Source: Mycolicibacterium nivoides (lineage in GTDB: Bacteria; Actinomycetota; Actinomycetes; Mycobacteriales; Mycobacteriaceae). From it: a DNA stretch of 64,000 nt. Numbering within the stretch: the first letter of the stretch is position 1; each line of letters opens with the position of its first letter. The translations under genes and the position numbers were made by a program. The notes under the pieces were generated by a model, which worked only from the letters and a program-made list of their open reading frames with translations, did no database searches and had not been told where the DNA came from. Positions 18,048-25,936 of this stretch are shown piece after piece. The DNA is taken from positions 5,483,705-5,547,704 of the forward strand of contig NZ_CP034072.1 of NCBI RefSeq assembly GCF_003855255.1, written 5' to 3'.

Positions 18048-18820
18048 CCTCACCGCTGGACGTCCACACCGACGGACCGGTGCAAATCTGGACAATCACC
18101 CTGCCGGACGTCGGCAATGCCATCACCGGCAAGGACGTCATCGCAGCGTTCGAGAGCGGCGTGGATGCGGTCAACGGGGACAACACCGTGGGTGCGGTCA
18201 TCCTCACCGGTGCAGGCAAGATCTTCTCGGCCGGCGGCAACGTCAAGGAGATGGCCGACCGTCAGGGCATGTTCGGTCTGGATGCCATCGACCAGCGACG
18301 GGCCTACATCGATGGGATCCAACGGATCCCACGTGCTCTGGGTCGCCTCGAAGTCCCTCTCATCGCTGCGGTCAACGGCGCCGCCATCGGCGCCGGGTGC
18401 GATCTGGCGATGATGTGCGACATCAGGATTGCCTCCGAGCGCGCATCCTTCGCCGAGAGCTTCGTGCAGCTCGGCCTCATCCCGGGCGATGGCGGCACCT
18501 GGTTCCTCCCTCGCGCCATCGGCTACGCCCGCGCCGCCGAACTGACCTTCACCGGCGAACGGATCGACGCCGCAACGGCGTTGGAGTGGGGACTCGTCAG
18601 CCGAGTGGTAGCGCACGACGAGTTGCTGTCCGAGGCTCGCACACTCGCCGACAAGATCGCGGTCAACCCGCCGCGCGCGCTTCGGATGGCCAAGCGCCTG
18701 CTGCAGGAATCGATCACGGGCTCCCTGGAATCGACGCTCTCCATGGCGGCGGCAATGCAGCCGCTGGCCCACCACGACGCCGAGCACCAACAGCGCATCG
18801 CGAAGTGGCGGACATCGTGA
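18044..18820 (+). CDS. Enoyl-CoA hydratase / isomerase (crotonase family)
   Basis: A 258-residue crotonase. The oxyanion-hole segments are FSAGGNVKEM and NGAAIGAGCDLAMMCDIRIAS, and the second catalytic region is FAESFVQLGLIPGDGG, where the usual glutamate is at the FAE position and Gly-Asp-Gly-Gly follows. It would hydrate or isomerise an enoyl-CoA in side-chain or ring beta-oxidation. The GTG overlaps the preceding stop, and its own stop overlaps the next GTG, so it is embedded in a coupled operon. Confidence 0.88.
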   Translation: MTSPLDVHTDGPVQIWTITLPDVGNAITGKDVIAAFESGVDAVNGDNTVGAVILTGAGKIFSAGGNVKEMADRQGMFGLDAIDQRRAYIDGIQRIPRALGRLEVPLIAAVNGAAIGAGCDLAMMCDIRIASERASFAESFVQLGLIPGDGGTWFLPRAIGYARAAELTFTGERIDAATALEWGLVSRVVAHDELLSEARTLADKIAVNPPRALRMAKRLLQESITGSLESTLSMAAAMQPLAHHDAEHQQRIAKWRTS

Positions 18821-19944
18821 CGGGCGCGCACCTGGCACACCTGGACCGGTTACGCCGGGAGGTCCGTGGCTTCCTGGCCGAACAGTTGGCCGTCGGCGCG
18901 TTCACGCCGTCGATCGATTCGTGGTTGTGCGGATGGGACGAAAGTTTCACCGCGTCCCTGGCGAAGCAGGGCTGGCTGGGCATGACGGTTCCCGTCCATT
19001 ACGGCGGCCATGGCCGCTCGTTTCAGGAACGGTTCGTGGTGACCGAAGAACTGCTGGCCGCGGGCGCCCCGGTCGCCGCCCACTGGATCGCCGACCGCCA
19101 GATCGTGCCGTCGCTCCTGAAATACGGGACGGAAGAGCAGAAGTCAGAGTTCCTACCTCGCATCGTGCGCGGTGAGTGTTTCTTCGGCATCGGGATGAGC
19201 GAACCGGATTCCGGCTCCGATCTGGCGAGCGTCCGCACCCGTGCGGCACGAGTCGACGGCGGGTGGTCGATCACCGGTACCAAGGTATGGACCTCGGGAG
19301 CGCACCGCGCTCATGCCTTCATCGTGCTGGCCCGCACAGAACCGGTCGATCCGTCGCATCGGCATGCCGGGTTGAGCCAGTTCATCGTCGACCTGCGCAC
19401 CCCGGGCGTGCAGGTCCGCCCGATCATCTCGATGAACGGCGGACATCACTTCAACGAGGTCGTGCTCGACGAGGTGTTCGTGCCCGATGCCATGGTCTTC
19501 GGCGAGATCGGCCGCGGCTGGACCCAGGTCACCTCCGAGCTGAGCTTCGAGCGGAGCGGGCCGGAACGATTCCTGTCGACCTTCCCGCTCCTCACGCAGC
19601 ATGTCGAACACCTTGTCGCGCACGGCGAATCACCTGATGGACAGGTGGGCCGCCTGGTGGCGCGGGTCGCCGGACTGCATCACATGTCAACCGCAGTGGC
19701 CGGCGCCCTGGAGCGCGGTGAGAATCCCGATGTCCCGGCAGCGGTCGTCAAGGTCCTCGGCACCACGGTCGAAGGCGACATCGCCGACTACGCAGACCGG
19801 CAGACCGGAGATGACGCCGCCACGGACGCCGAGTGGGCGCACCTGGTCGCCACCGCAGTGGACCAGCGCCCCGGCTTCACGTTGCGCGGCGGAACCAACG
19901 AAGTACTGCGCGGTGTCATCGCGCGGGGATTGGGTATGCGATGA
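18817..19944 (+). CDS. Acyl-CoA dehydrogenase, subunit 1 of a probable heteromeric pair
   Basis: A 375-residue acyl-CoA dehydrogenase. It has the FAD/substrate segments GIGMSEPDSGSDLASV and TGTKVWTSGAH and the C-terminal RGGTNEVLRGVIARGLG. In the YEGT-type position the usual catalytic Glu is Gly (RGGT), as in many mycobacterial FadE proteins that pair as alpha2beta2 enzymes for steroid-CoA side chains. GTG at 18817 overlaps the hydratase stop (GTGA); the frame is open back to 17797 through neighbouring genes, which I regard as read-through. The stop overlaps the second subunit (ATGA). Confidence 0.88.
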   Translation: MTGAHLAHLDRLRREVRGFLAEQLAVGAFTPSIDSWLCGWDESFTASLAKQGWLGMTVPVHYGGHGRSFQERFVVTEELLAAGAPVAAHWIADRQIVPSLLKYGTEEQKSEFLPRIVRGECFFGIGMSEPDSGSDLASVRTRAARVDGGWSITGTKVWTSGAHRAHAFIVLARTEPVDPSHRHAGLSQFIVDLRTPGVQVRPIISMNGGHHFNEVVLDEVFVPDAMVFGEIGRGWTQVTSELSFERSGPERFLSTFPLLTQHVEHLVAHGESPDGQVGRLVARVAGLHHMSTAVAGALERGENPDVPAAVVKVLGTTVEGDIADYADRQTGDDAATDAEWAHLVATAVDQRPGFTLRGGTNEVLRGVIARGLGMR

Positions 19945-21002
19945 GCACCACCGAACTCGCCCTGGGCACGCTGACCGCGGTGGACCCCGACCTGGCGGCC
20001 ATGATGGACGGTGTCTTCTCCGATTACCGCCAGACCGCGCCCACCGGGCGCCCGGGCGAACGCGTCGAGTACGACCGCGCACTGTGGCAGCGGCTCGACT
20101 CCCTCGGACTGGTCCGCCTGACCGGCGCCGAGGAATCTGGTGGCAGCGGCGCAGGTTGGCTCGAGGCTGCTGAGTTGCTCAGTGCCGCAGTCCGTCACGG
20201 TGTCCGCATCCCGCTGGCCGAGCACGACTTGCTGGCCTGTTGGCTGTTGGAGACCCTCGGCCGACCCGTCGATGACGCCGCGCGAACGGTGTATGTGGCG
20301 CCACGTAGCGGCGAATCCACCAAACCTGTGCCCTGGGCCGCCGACGCGGAACGGATCGTCGTGCTCTGGCCGAGCGGCGACGAATACCGGCTCACCGAGT
20401 TCGACACCGCGGAACTGTCGGTCGCCCTCGGCACCAATCTGATCGGCGAGCCGCGCGACACTGTCAGCGTCGACACCGCCGGAGTCAGCGGTCATCCGGT
20501 GACCACCGGACTGGTCGGCCAGCTCGGCCGCAAATCGGCGATGATACGGGCGATCCAGGTGTGCGCGGCGCTCGATCGCGCTGTGGCGCTGTCGATCGAA
20601 CACGTGGCATCCCGCAATCAATTCGGACGTCCGTTGGCGAAGTTCCAGGCGATTCAGAACCTGATCTCGGATGCGGCAGCAGAGTCGGCACTGGCGCGGG
20701 CCGCCACCGAGGCTGCGCTGCACACTGCCATCGGAACGGACTGGCAGTCAGCTCAACTGGACTTCCAGATCGCGACCGCGCGATCTTGCGCCGGGCATGC
20801 CGCCTCAATCGTAGCCCGCAACGCGCACCAGGTGCACGGCGCCATCGGCACCACCCACGAGCATCGACTTCACGAATACACCCGCGCCGCCCTGGCCTGG
20901 CGCTCGGAATATGGGTCCGTGCGCTTCTGGGACGACCGGGTTGCGGCAGCCGCCGTTGCGGCAGGCGGGCAACAGCTCTGGGCGTTGATCGCCGACAGCT
21001 GA
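19941..21002 (+). CDS. Acyl-CoA dehydrogenase, subunit 2 of a probable heteromeric pair
   Basis: A 353-residue acyl-CoA dehydrogenase homologue of the shorter, diverged type. The N-terminal half is degenerate compared with subunit 1. The C-terminal half has FGRPLAKFQAIQ, the HQVHGAIGTTHEHRLHEY segment and AALAWRSEYG typical of the second subunit in FadE26/27- or FadE28/29-like pairs. The ATG overlaps the stop of subunit 1. Together they would form an alpha2beta2 enzyme in which active-site parts are split between chains. This is the last gene of the 13898-21002 operon. Confidence 0.85.
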   Translation: MSTTELALGTLTAVDPDLAAMMDGVFSDYRQTAPTGRPGERVEYDRALWQRLDSLGLVRLTGAEESGGSGAGWLEAAELLSAAVRHGVRIPLAEHDLLACWLLETLGRPVDDAARTVYVAPRSGESTKPVPWAADAERIVVLWPSGDEYRLTEFDTAELSVALGTNLIGEPRDTVSVDTAGVSGHPVTTGLVGQLGRKSAMIRAIQVCAALDRAVALSIEHVASRNQFGRPLAKFQAIQNLISDAAAESALARAATEAALHTAIGTDWQSAQLDFQIATARSCAGHAASIVARNAHQVHGAIGTTHEHRLHEYTRAALAWRSEYGSVRFWDDRVAAAAVAAGGQQLWALIADS

Positions 21003-21084
21003 CAGCTGTTCTGACTTAACAGGGGCGAGTGCCCGTCGCGGTGTCACGCACTGAGGCGACAACGAAGGCACAAGGCGCTGACGG

Positions 21085-21300
21085 TCATTGAGTTGCGTCC
21101 TGAGTGATGTCAACCCCGGCGAAGACCACCCGGTCATCCAGACGGGTGAAGTTGACATGGGGCTCATACTTCGTCAGTTGACCTGGTTGCAGAAATCCAT
21201 AGGCCCCACGGAAGAAAGGATCGTCGGTGAGGTACCGGTCGCCGACACTGTCGATGACGGTCACCACCGCGAGCGGCGGTGACCTCGTTTCACTGAACAA
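21085..21300 (-). pseudogene. Remnant resembling the C-terminus of a flavin monoamine oxidase
   Basis: The 364-bp gap 21003-21366 contains no intact gene. On the reverse strand a 71-codon frame reads DPFFRGAYGFLQPGQLT followed by DDRVVFAGVD. This resembles the end of flavin amine oxidases, where an SxGxY..PPG stretch precedes DRxxFAGE. The rest of the protein (FAD motif, about 350 residues) is missing and the usual FAGE reads FAGV. I read it as a decayed gene end; a small free-standing protein is less likely. Confidence 0.45.
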
Positions 21301-21366
21301 GCAGGGCTGCGTTGTGGAATTCGGACGATAGATGGCCCCCGACCAAGGTAGGCAAAATGGCCGGCA

Positions 21367-22554
21367 TCACCGATGGCCCGATCTGGCGCAGGTCAGGGTA
21401 GGTGGTGCAGTTACCGGGTCTCGAACCGCGCCTGGATCTCCTCCACGGTCAATCCGTAGTCCGTCAGTGAGTATCGGTGCTTGGGCGCTCGGGGCCCGTG
21501 ACTGGCTTCGGCGTGCGCAGTTTCCATCGCTGATACTGCCTGGTCGGTGCGGTAGGTCGAAGTGCTGATAAACGTTGCGGGCAGTGCCGATTGGATCTGC
21601 TACAAAATCGAAGTAATCCACGTCGTAGAACTGGCGCGGGTTGTGGCCGGCGCGTGCGGTGTTGAACTGTTCGACGCCGCGGGACCAGGTCTCGAGTACG
21701 TCGCGGCCGATCTGTGCGCCGGTGAAGGTGGTCGACCATCCTTCGGTCGAGTGTTCGGCAAGCGAGCACATCGAAGCCAGCAGCGTCTCTGGCGGGCGGT
21801 GGCACTGGACGATCAGCGCATCCGGATAGGTTTGCAGTATGGCGTCGAGGGAAAACAGGTGGCTAGGATTTTTTAGTACCCAACGTTTTTCGGCGTCATT
21901 GAGGCCGATCAGCTGGAGGTTCCTGCGGTGCCGTCGGTATGAAGGCGACCAGTCCTGTTTGGTCAGCCACTGGGCATAGCTGGGCACATGGGCCAGCGAT
22001 TCGAAGGACACCGAATGTACGGACTGGCGCAGCAGCTGCCAACATTCTTCCAGGACGTTCTCGTCGATGTAATGCAGGCCGAGGAAGTCGGGATTGTCCT
22101 GGTGAGCTTTGGCGTAATAGGCCTTCAGCCGACGGTATTCGGGAAATGACTCCCAGTCCTGCCGCGGCGGGCGGGGTTGAGGGTACTCCGCAAGCCACAG
22201 CTCAAGCCCTTGATGGGACGGGTCGGCGCCCAGGAGACGGTGCAGGGCCGTGGTTCCCGTCCGGGGTAATCCCGTCACGAAGATGGGCCGTTCGATCGTG
22301 ACGTCGGTGTGGCTGGGGTGGCGCTTCCAGGCAGCCTCACTCAGCAGCCGGGCCACCAGTCCGGCGCGCAGGTAGTGGCGCGTCATCGCGGCGCCCAGTG
22401 GCGTGAAGTTCGCTTCGCGCGCATAGGAGTCGAGCAGCACGCCGAGCGCTTCGCGGAAGTTGTCGTCGTCGGTACCGAAGTCATCGTGTCCGGCCGTGTC
22501 GACGGCTTCGGCGCACAACTCATCGACAGTGCCGACATCAGTTCGTGTTGTCAT
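21367..22554 (-). CDS. Sulfotransferase-family protein, C-terminus altered by a frameshift
   Basis: A PAPS-dependent sulfotransferase homologue. The 5'-phosphosulfate loop reads PIFVTGLPRTGTTALHRLL and the 3'-phosphate segment reads CHRPPETLLASMCSL. The annotated frame runs to 21367 (395 aa) but its last about 55 residues look unlike the family. Skipping one base near 21546-21552 restores TDQAVSAMETAHAEASHG and HRYSLTDYGLTVEEIQARF, ending at a TAA at 21411-21413 (about 380 aa). That ending is the conserved sulfotransferase C-terminus also seen at 32039-33286. The ATG overlaps the stop of the upstream SDR. Gene order and sizes match Rv3529c-Rv3531c as I remember them. Base composition is lower in GC than the neighbours. 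Confidence 0.82.
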   Translation of the reverse strand: MTTRTDVGTVDELCAEAVDTAGHDDFGTDDDNFREALGVLLDSYAREANFTPLGAAMTRHYLRAGLVARLLSEAAWKRHPSHTDVTIERPIFVTGLPRTGTTALHRLLGADPSHQGLELWLAEYPQPRPPRQDWESFPEYRRLKAYYAKAHQDNPDFLGLHYIDENVLEECWQLLRQSVHSVSFESLAHVPSYAQWLTKQDWSPSYRRHRRNLQLIGLNDAEKRWVLKNPSHLFSLDAILQTYPDALIVQCHRPPETLLASMCSLAEHSTEGWSTTFTGAQIGRDVLETWSRGVEQFNTARAGHNPRQFYDVDYFDFVADPIGTARNVYQHFDLPHRPGSISDGNCARRSQSRAPSAQAPILTDGLRIDRGGDPGAVRDPVTAPPTLTCARSGHR

Positions 22555-23333
22555 GCCTTGTACTCCCCACAGTTGACATCGAGCGTTTGGCCGGTGATGC
22601 CGGCGGCCAGGTCGCTTAGCAGGAACACGATCGCCGAGGCAACGTCATCTTCGGTGACCAAGCGCTTCAGGTCTGAGTGCGCCGCTGCGGCCTGATAGAC
22701 CGCATCTACGGAAACACCCGATTGGCGTGCCTGATCCTCGAAGTACTCTTGCAGGATTTCACCCCAAATATAGCCTGGCGCTACAGAATTCACTCGGATG
22801 CCACGGCCTCCGAGCTCGCTGGACAGTGACTGCGACATCGCCAGCAATGCTGACTTGGCCAGCTTGTAGGGGCCGTAAAGCGGGTCCGAGTGTCTGATGA
22901 CCATCGAGCTGAGGTTGACGATCGACCCTTTCGATTCGGCCAGTGCAGGAGTGAAAGCCTGCGTGGTGCGTAGTGCGCCGAGAACCGTCAGCTCTACGGA
23001 GTCACGGATGTGGGCGTAGGTGGTTTCGCCGAACGGTTTCATCGAGGGATGCATGAACGCGTTGTTCACCAAGGCGTCAACCTTGCCGTAGGCCTCTACG
23101 GCGGACCGAGCAAGTTCCTTGACGTCGCTGTCAACTGTGATGTCGGTGGCCACAGCCACGGCCCGTCTACCCATGTCAGTGATGGTCGTGGCGACGCGAT
23201 CAAGACGCGCGGCCGATCGTGCCGCCAGCACGAGATGGGCGCCTTGTTCGGCGCATCGACGGGCTAGTGTTGTGCCGAGGCCGGGCCCGACACCGCTGAT
23301 GACGACGACCCTGTCCTGAAGGAGTCCGCTCAT
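22551..23333 (-). CDS. Short-chain dehydrogenase/reductase (Rv3530c-like)
   Basis: A 260-residue SDR. The cofactor loop reads SGVGPGLGTTLARR, the NNA motif is NNAFMHPSMK and the catalytic segment LYGPYKLAKSAL has Tyr-x3-Lys. IVNLSSMV gives the serine. It overlaps the downstream sulfotransferase by 4 bp and starts 2 bp after the DUF1214-like gene. The 260-residue length equals my memory of Rv3530c, found in the same order in the cholesterol regulon of M. tuberculosis. It would oxidise or reduce a hydroxyl/keto group on the molecule handled by the sulfotransferase. Confidence 0.9.
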   Translation of the reverse strand: MSGLLQDRVVVISGVGPGLGTTLARRCAEQGAHLVLAARSAARLDRVATTITDMGRRAVAVATDITVDSDVKELARSAVEAYGKVDALVNNAFMHPSMKPFGETTYAHIRDSVELTVLGALRTTQAFTPALAESKGSIVNLSSMVIRHSDPLYGPYKLAKSALLAMSQSLSSELGGRGIRVNSVAPGYIWGEILQEYFEDQARQSGVSVDAVYQAAAAHSDLKRLVTEDDVASAIVFLLSDLAAGITGQTLDVNCGEYKA

Positions 23334-23335
23334 GC

Positions 23336-24463
23336 TCAGCCCAGCATCCTTTCTCCGATTTGGCTTTGCCGCAATGCTATTCGCGCCTGCCAGTCCTGCT
23401 CGGAAATCTTGTTATGGGCGTAGAACGGAAGTGCGGCCGCGATCGCGTCGAAGTCCACGACCTCGACGGTGGGGCCGTCGGCCGAAGTCATCTCGCGCGA
23501 CAACCGTTGCCAGCGGAACTGCAGATATCCGCGCCGATGCCCCAGGGTCTCAACCCAGTTCGTCACTCCGGGGTTCTGATCGGTAACAACGATGCGCACC
23601 TTGCCGTCCGGGTCGACTTGCGTCTGAGCCCCATTCAGAGATGTCTGGTGATTGATGTAGTCCAAGGAGATGTACCACATGCTTCCCAGCTGAAAACCTT
23701 GGTAGGGAGCGTCGCTCTCCGGCAACGTGATGATCAGCGCCTGGTCGGGCGCCAAGTCGAAATGCCCGGCCGACGAGTATTGGGTCGTCAGCCCGCCGGG
23801 GGTGCTGCGAGGCGCCACGAGTGTGTTCACGGGTAGGTTCAGGTAGAACCACTGCGGGAACTGCAGCCAGGTCTTCACCCGGTTGATGAGCTCGCCTGCA
23901 GCAGTGGTGAATTGCTTTTCCACTAGTTCGAGACTCGGCGATTCTGGAGCGGTGCCGACGGTGTCGCTGCGCCAGATCGCCAACGACCCGCGCCGCTGCG
24001 ACCAGTCGCCGTACACCTCGCGGATAACGAGTTGGCCTGTACGGCTCGGGGTGAATCGCCATTCGAAAGTCCCATCGGCGGCGATGTCGAGTTCGCGATC
24101 GTCGAAGGCCACTTCGCTGTCCGGCACGGAATCGTCGGTGTACTCTCCGGCCAAGTACTGAAAGCTCAGGTCAGTGGTGGTGCCGCGCAGGCCGGTAACG
24201 ACATAGTCGAAGCCGGCAAGCAACCTGGCTCCAAAGTAGAGCGTGTCCGGGTTGTCCAGTCCCATCTTGGTGAACGGTCCGGTACCCGACAGTAGATACG
24301 GATGATCGGGATGCTGGTGAAATGCTTGATGCGTACATCCGGCGATGCACCCGGCCAGGTACTGCAGCCCCTCGGCAAGGTCGGCGTCACCATCAATGTG
24401 CGGTGCTGCTGCTATGAGGTTTTCGGCTTCGGCGATCGCGCATGCTAACGACTCGGAGAACAT
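23336..24463 (-). CDS. DUF1214-like protein (Rv3531c-like)
   Basis: A 375-residue protein with no signal peptide. The C-terminal half (YSSAGHFDLAPDQALIITLPESDAPYQGFQLGSMWYISLDY) matches the beta-rich DUF1214 type, often found next to sulfotransferase-like genes in mycobacteria. ATG at 24463 is chosen because the extra 34 codons back to 24565 are low-complexity and unlike the rest. It is the first gene of the three-gene run with the SDR and sulfotransferase. Function is unknown; the conserved partnership suggests binding or modification of a steroid-like substrate. Confidence 0.78.
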   Translation of the reverse strand: MFSESLACAIAEAENLIAAAPHIDGDADLAEGLQYLAGCIAGCTHQAFHQHPDHPYLLSGTGPFTKMGLDNPDTLYFGARLLAGFDYVVTGLRGTTTDLSFQYLAGEYTDDSVPDSEVAFDDRELDIAADGTFEWRFTPSRTGQLVIREVYGDWSQRRGSLAIWRSDTVGTAPESPSLELVEKQFTTAAGELINRVKTWLQFPQWFYLNLPVNTLVAPRSTPGGLTTQYSSAGHFDLAPDQALIITLPESDAPYQGFQLGSMWYISLDYINHQTSLNGAQTQVDPDGKVRIVVTDQNPGVTNWVETLGHRRGYLQFRWQRLSREMTSADGPTVEVVDFDAIAAALPFYAHNKISEQDWQARIALRQSQIGERMLG

Positions 24464-24653
24464 GCCCACTGACGCTAAACAGGACGTATCCGTTGCGAAA
24501 CCAGGGTTTCCGCTCAGCGGGCCGCCCGGTATGGATGACTCCGGCCATCGCCCCGAGTCACACATGGCGAACTGCCCGCTGAACTGAATGCACGCAATCT
24601 CCTACATATCAACGACTTCGGGTTACCGAGCGGTCGAGTGAACGGGCGAGAAT

Positions 24654-25157
24654 CTAACGCTGCGGAAAGGCACGCACGGCAACGCAATGTTCACTCCGCT
24701 TCTTCAGCGCCACTGCGGTGTCGTCGAATGCGCGTTTCACCCAGGCCCCGCACTCGGCCATGACCTGGTGCGCGTGATCGCCAAGAAACGCATCCGTGGA
24801 GTAGTACCTGCAGCGGTGCTCTGCGATGGGTTCGAGGACCTGGTCGCGGCGCGCGGGATATGGCGATTCCGGCGTCGCCGGCAACTCCCAAGAGAGCAAC
24901 CGCTCTGGCACGAAGGCGCAGACGTACTCGGTGTTGGTGGACGTGCCCCCGGCACCGCTGTAGTCCGCAAGAACCATCTCCACTGCCGCGCCCATCTCCA
25001 AAGTGGATACAGCCGATATGCAGAACGGATTCCACAGCGGGTAGTTGTCGAGGTCGGTCAGGACTTCCCACACAACTTTGGCAGGTGCGTCGATCTCAAC
25101 CGCGATGGAGCGCACGAGTGTGCTCGGGTCGTAGCCCGGAATGGACAGCTCAGACAT
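24654..25157 (-). CDS. SRPBCC / polyketide-cyclase-type lipid-binding protein
   Basis: A 167-residue START-like protein. It has VRSIAVEIDAPAKVVWEVLTDLDNYPLWNPF near the N-terminus, the classic SRPBCC opening, and a long C-terminal helix (AHQVMAECGAWVKRAF). The fold forms a hydrophobic cavity for lipids or polycyclic ligands. ATG at 25157 has AAGGAG 5 bases upstream and is preferred over the longer frame from 25319. It is divergent from the NTF2-like gene across 293 bp. Confidence 0.82.
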   Translation of the reverse strand: MSELSIPGYDPSTLVRSIAVEIDAPAKVVWEVLTDLDNYPLWNPFCISAVSTLEMGAAVEMVLADYSGAGGTSTNTEYVCAFVPERLLSWELPATPESPYPARRDQVLEPIAEHRCRYYSTDAFLGDHAHQVMAECGAWVKRAFDDTAVALKKRSEHCVAVRAFPQR

Positions 25158-25349
25158 CTGGACTCCTTGAAATGGTGTCGCCGAGCAGAATTCAATAAGT
25201 GCGCCTCGGCTGGAACGAACGCTGGCACGGGCATGTCGGCCATGGAACCGGCCGTGCCGCTCAGCGGGAAAGGCTCCGTAGTCACGGCCTGCTGCCACTT
25301 TCTCCGATGCCGTTTTCACACCGCTTGATCCCGAACGTCGGCGACCGCC

Positions 25350-25361
25350 AGATTAGAATCT
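25350..25361. promoter_or_regulatory. Short palindrome in the SRPBCC/NTF2 divergent region
   Basis: AGATT-AG-AATCT (25350-25361) lies in the 293-bp divergent gap 25158-25450. Its half-sites resemble those of the larger palindrome at 38563-38589 (CAGATTCTG / CAGAATCTG). It may be a regulator site; the match is short. The rest of the gap shows no gene. Confidence 0.3.
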
Positions 25362-25450
25362 TCCCTGACTACCCCGCCTCGATATCGCGACGTTCCACTC
25401 AACGGTCACCGACGCTGTTACCGGCGCAACATCCCAGGTTGACTGCAGAC

Positions 25451-25936
25451 ATGAGCAACGAGATCACCCTGTCGGACGTCCAGGAATTCATCTCCGGCTT
25501 CTGGTTCCACTACGACCAGGGCCACTTCGATGAAGTTGGCGCCCGCCTCGCCGACGAGATGGAGTACCTGAGCCGCTCGGACTCCGGGGCCTGCCCGTTC
25601 GAGCACCTGCTGGCGGCAGAACTGCACGGCAAGGCCGAGACCTTGACCTGGCTCATCGAGCACCGCAACGAGAACCCGTACCCGTGCCGTCATCACGCGA
25701 CCAACGTGTTCCGCACCGGAACCGACGGCGAGGTCACCAACGTCCGGTTCTATCTGTTCGTCAACCAGATCACCAACAATGTTCCGTTCGCGGTGTCCAG
25801 TGGCGTCGTCGACGCCGGCATCCGGCGGTCGCAAGACGGTCTGGTCTTCACCTCGCTGAACGTCGTGCTCGACGCCGAGGACTCGGTCCCGCTCGCCGAG
25901 CACACCGCCAAGGCTGCGGCTGCGCAATCCGCGTGA
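25451..25936 (+). CDS. SnoaL/NTF2-like protein
   Basis: A 161-residue protein of the NTF2 superfamily: an N-terminal helix pair (DVQEFISGFWFHYDQGHFDEVGARLADEMEY) then a curved sheet, with an HH pair (CRHHATNVF) as in aromatic-ring-dioxygenase beta subunits or SnoaL-like enzymes. ATG at 25451 (MSNEITLS) is the start; codons back to 25199 do not fit the family. The stop overlaps the GTG of the following SDR (GTGA). It may act as a dehydratase, isomerase or binding protein for the SDR substrate. Confidence 0.75.
   Translation: MSNEITLSDVQEFISGFWFHYDQGHFDEVGARLADEMEYLSRSDSGACPFEHLLAAELHGKAETLTWLIEHRNENPYPCRHHATNVFRTGTDGEVTNVRFYLFVNQITNNVPFAVSSGVVDAGIRRSQDGLVFTSLNVVLDAEDSVPLAEHTAKAAAAQSA

Noticed and set aside
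17797..18816. Long N-terminal extension of the first acyl-CoA dehydrogenase (715 aa)
   Set aside because: It runs through the ALDH and hydratase genes in another frame; homology starts only after GTG 18817.
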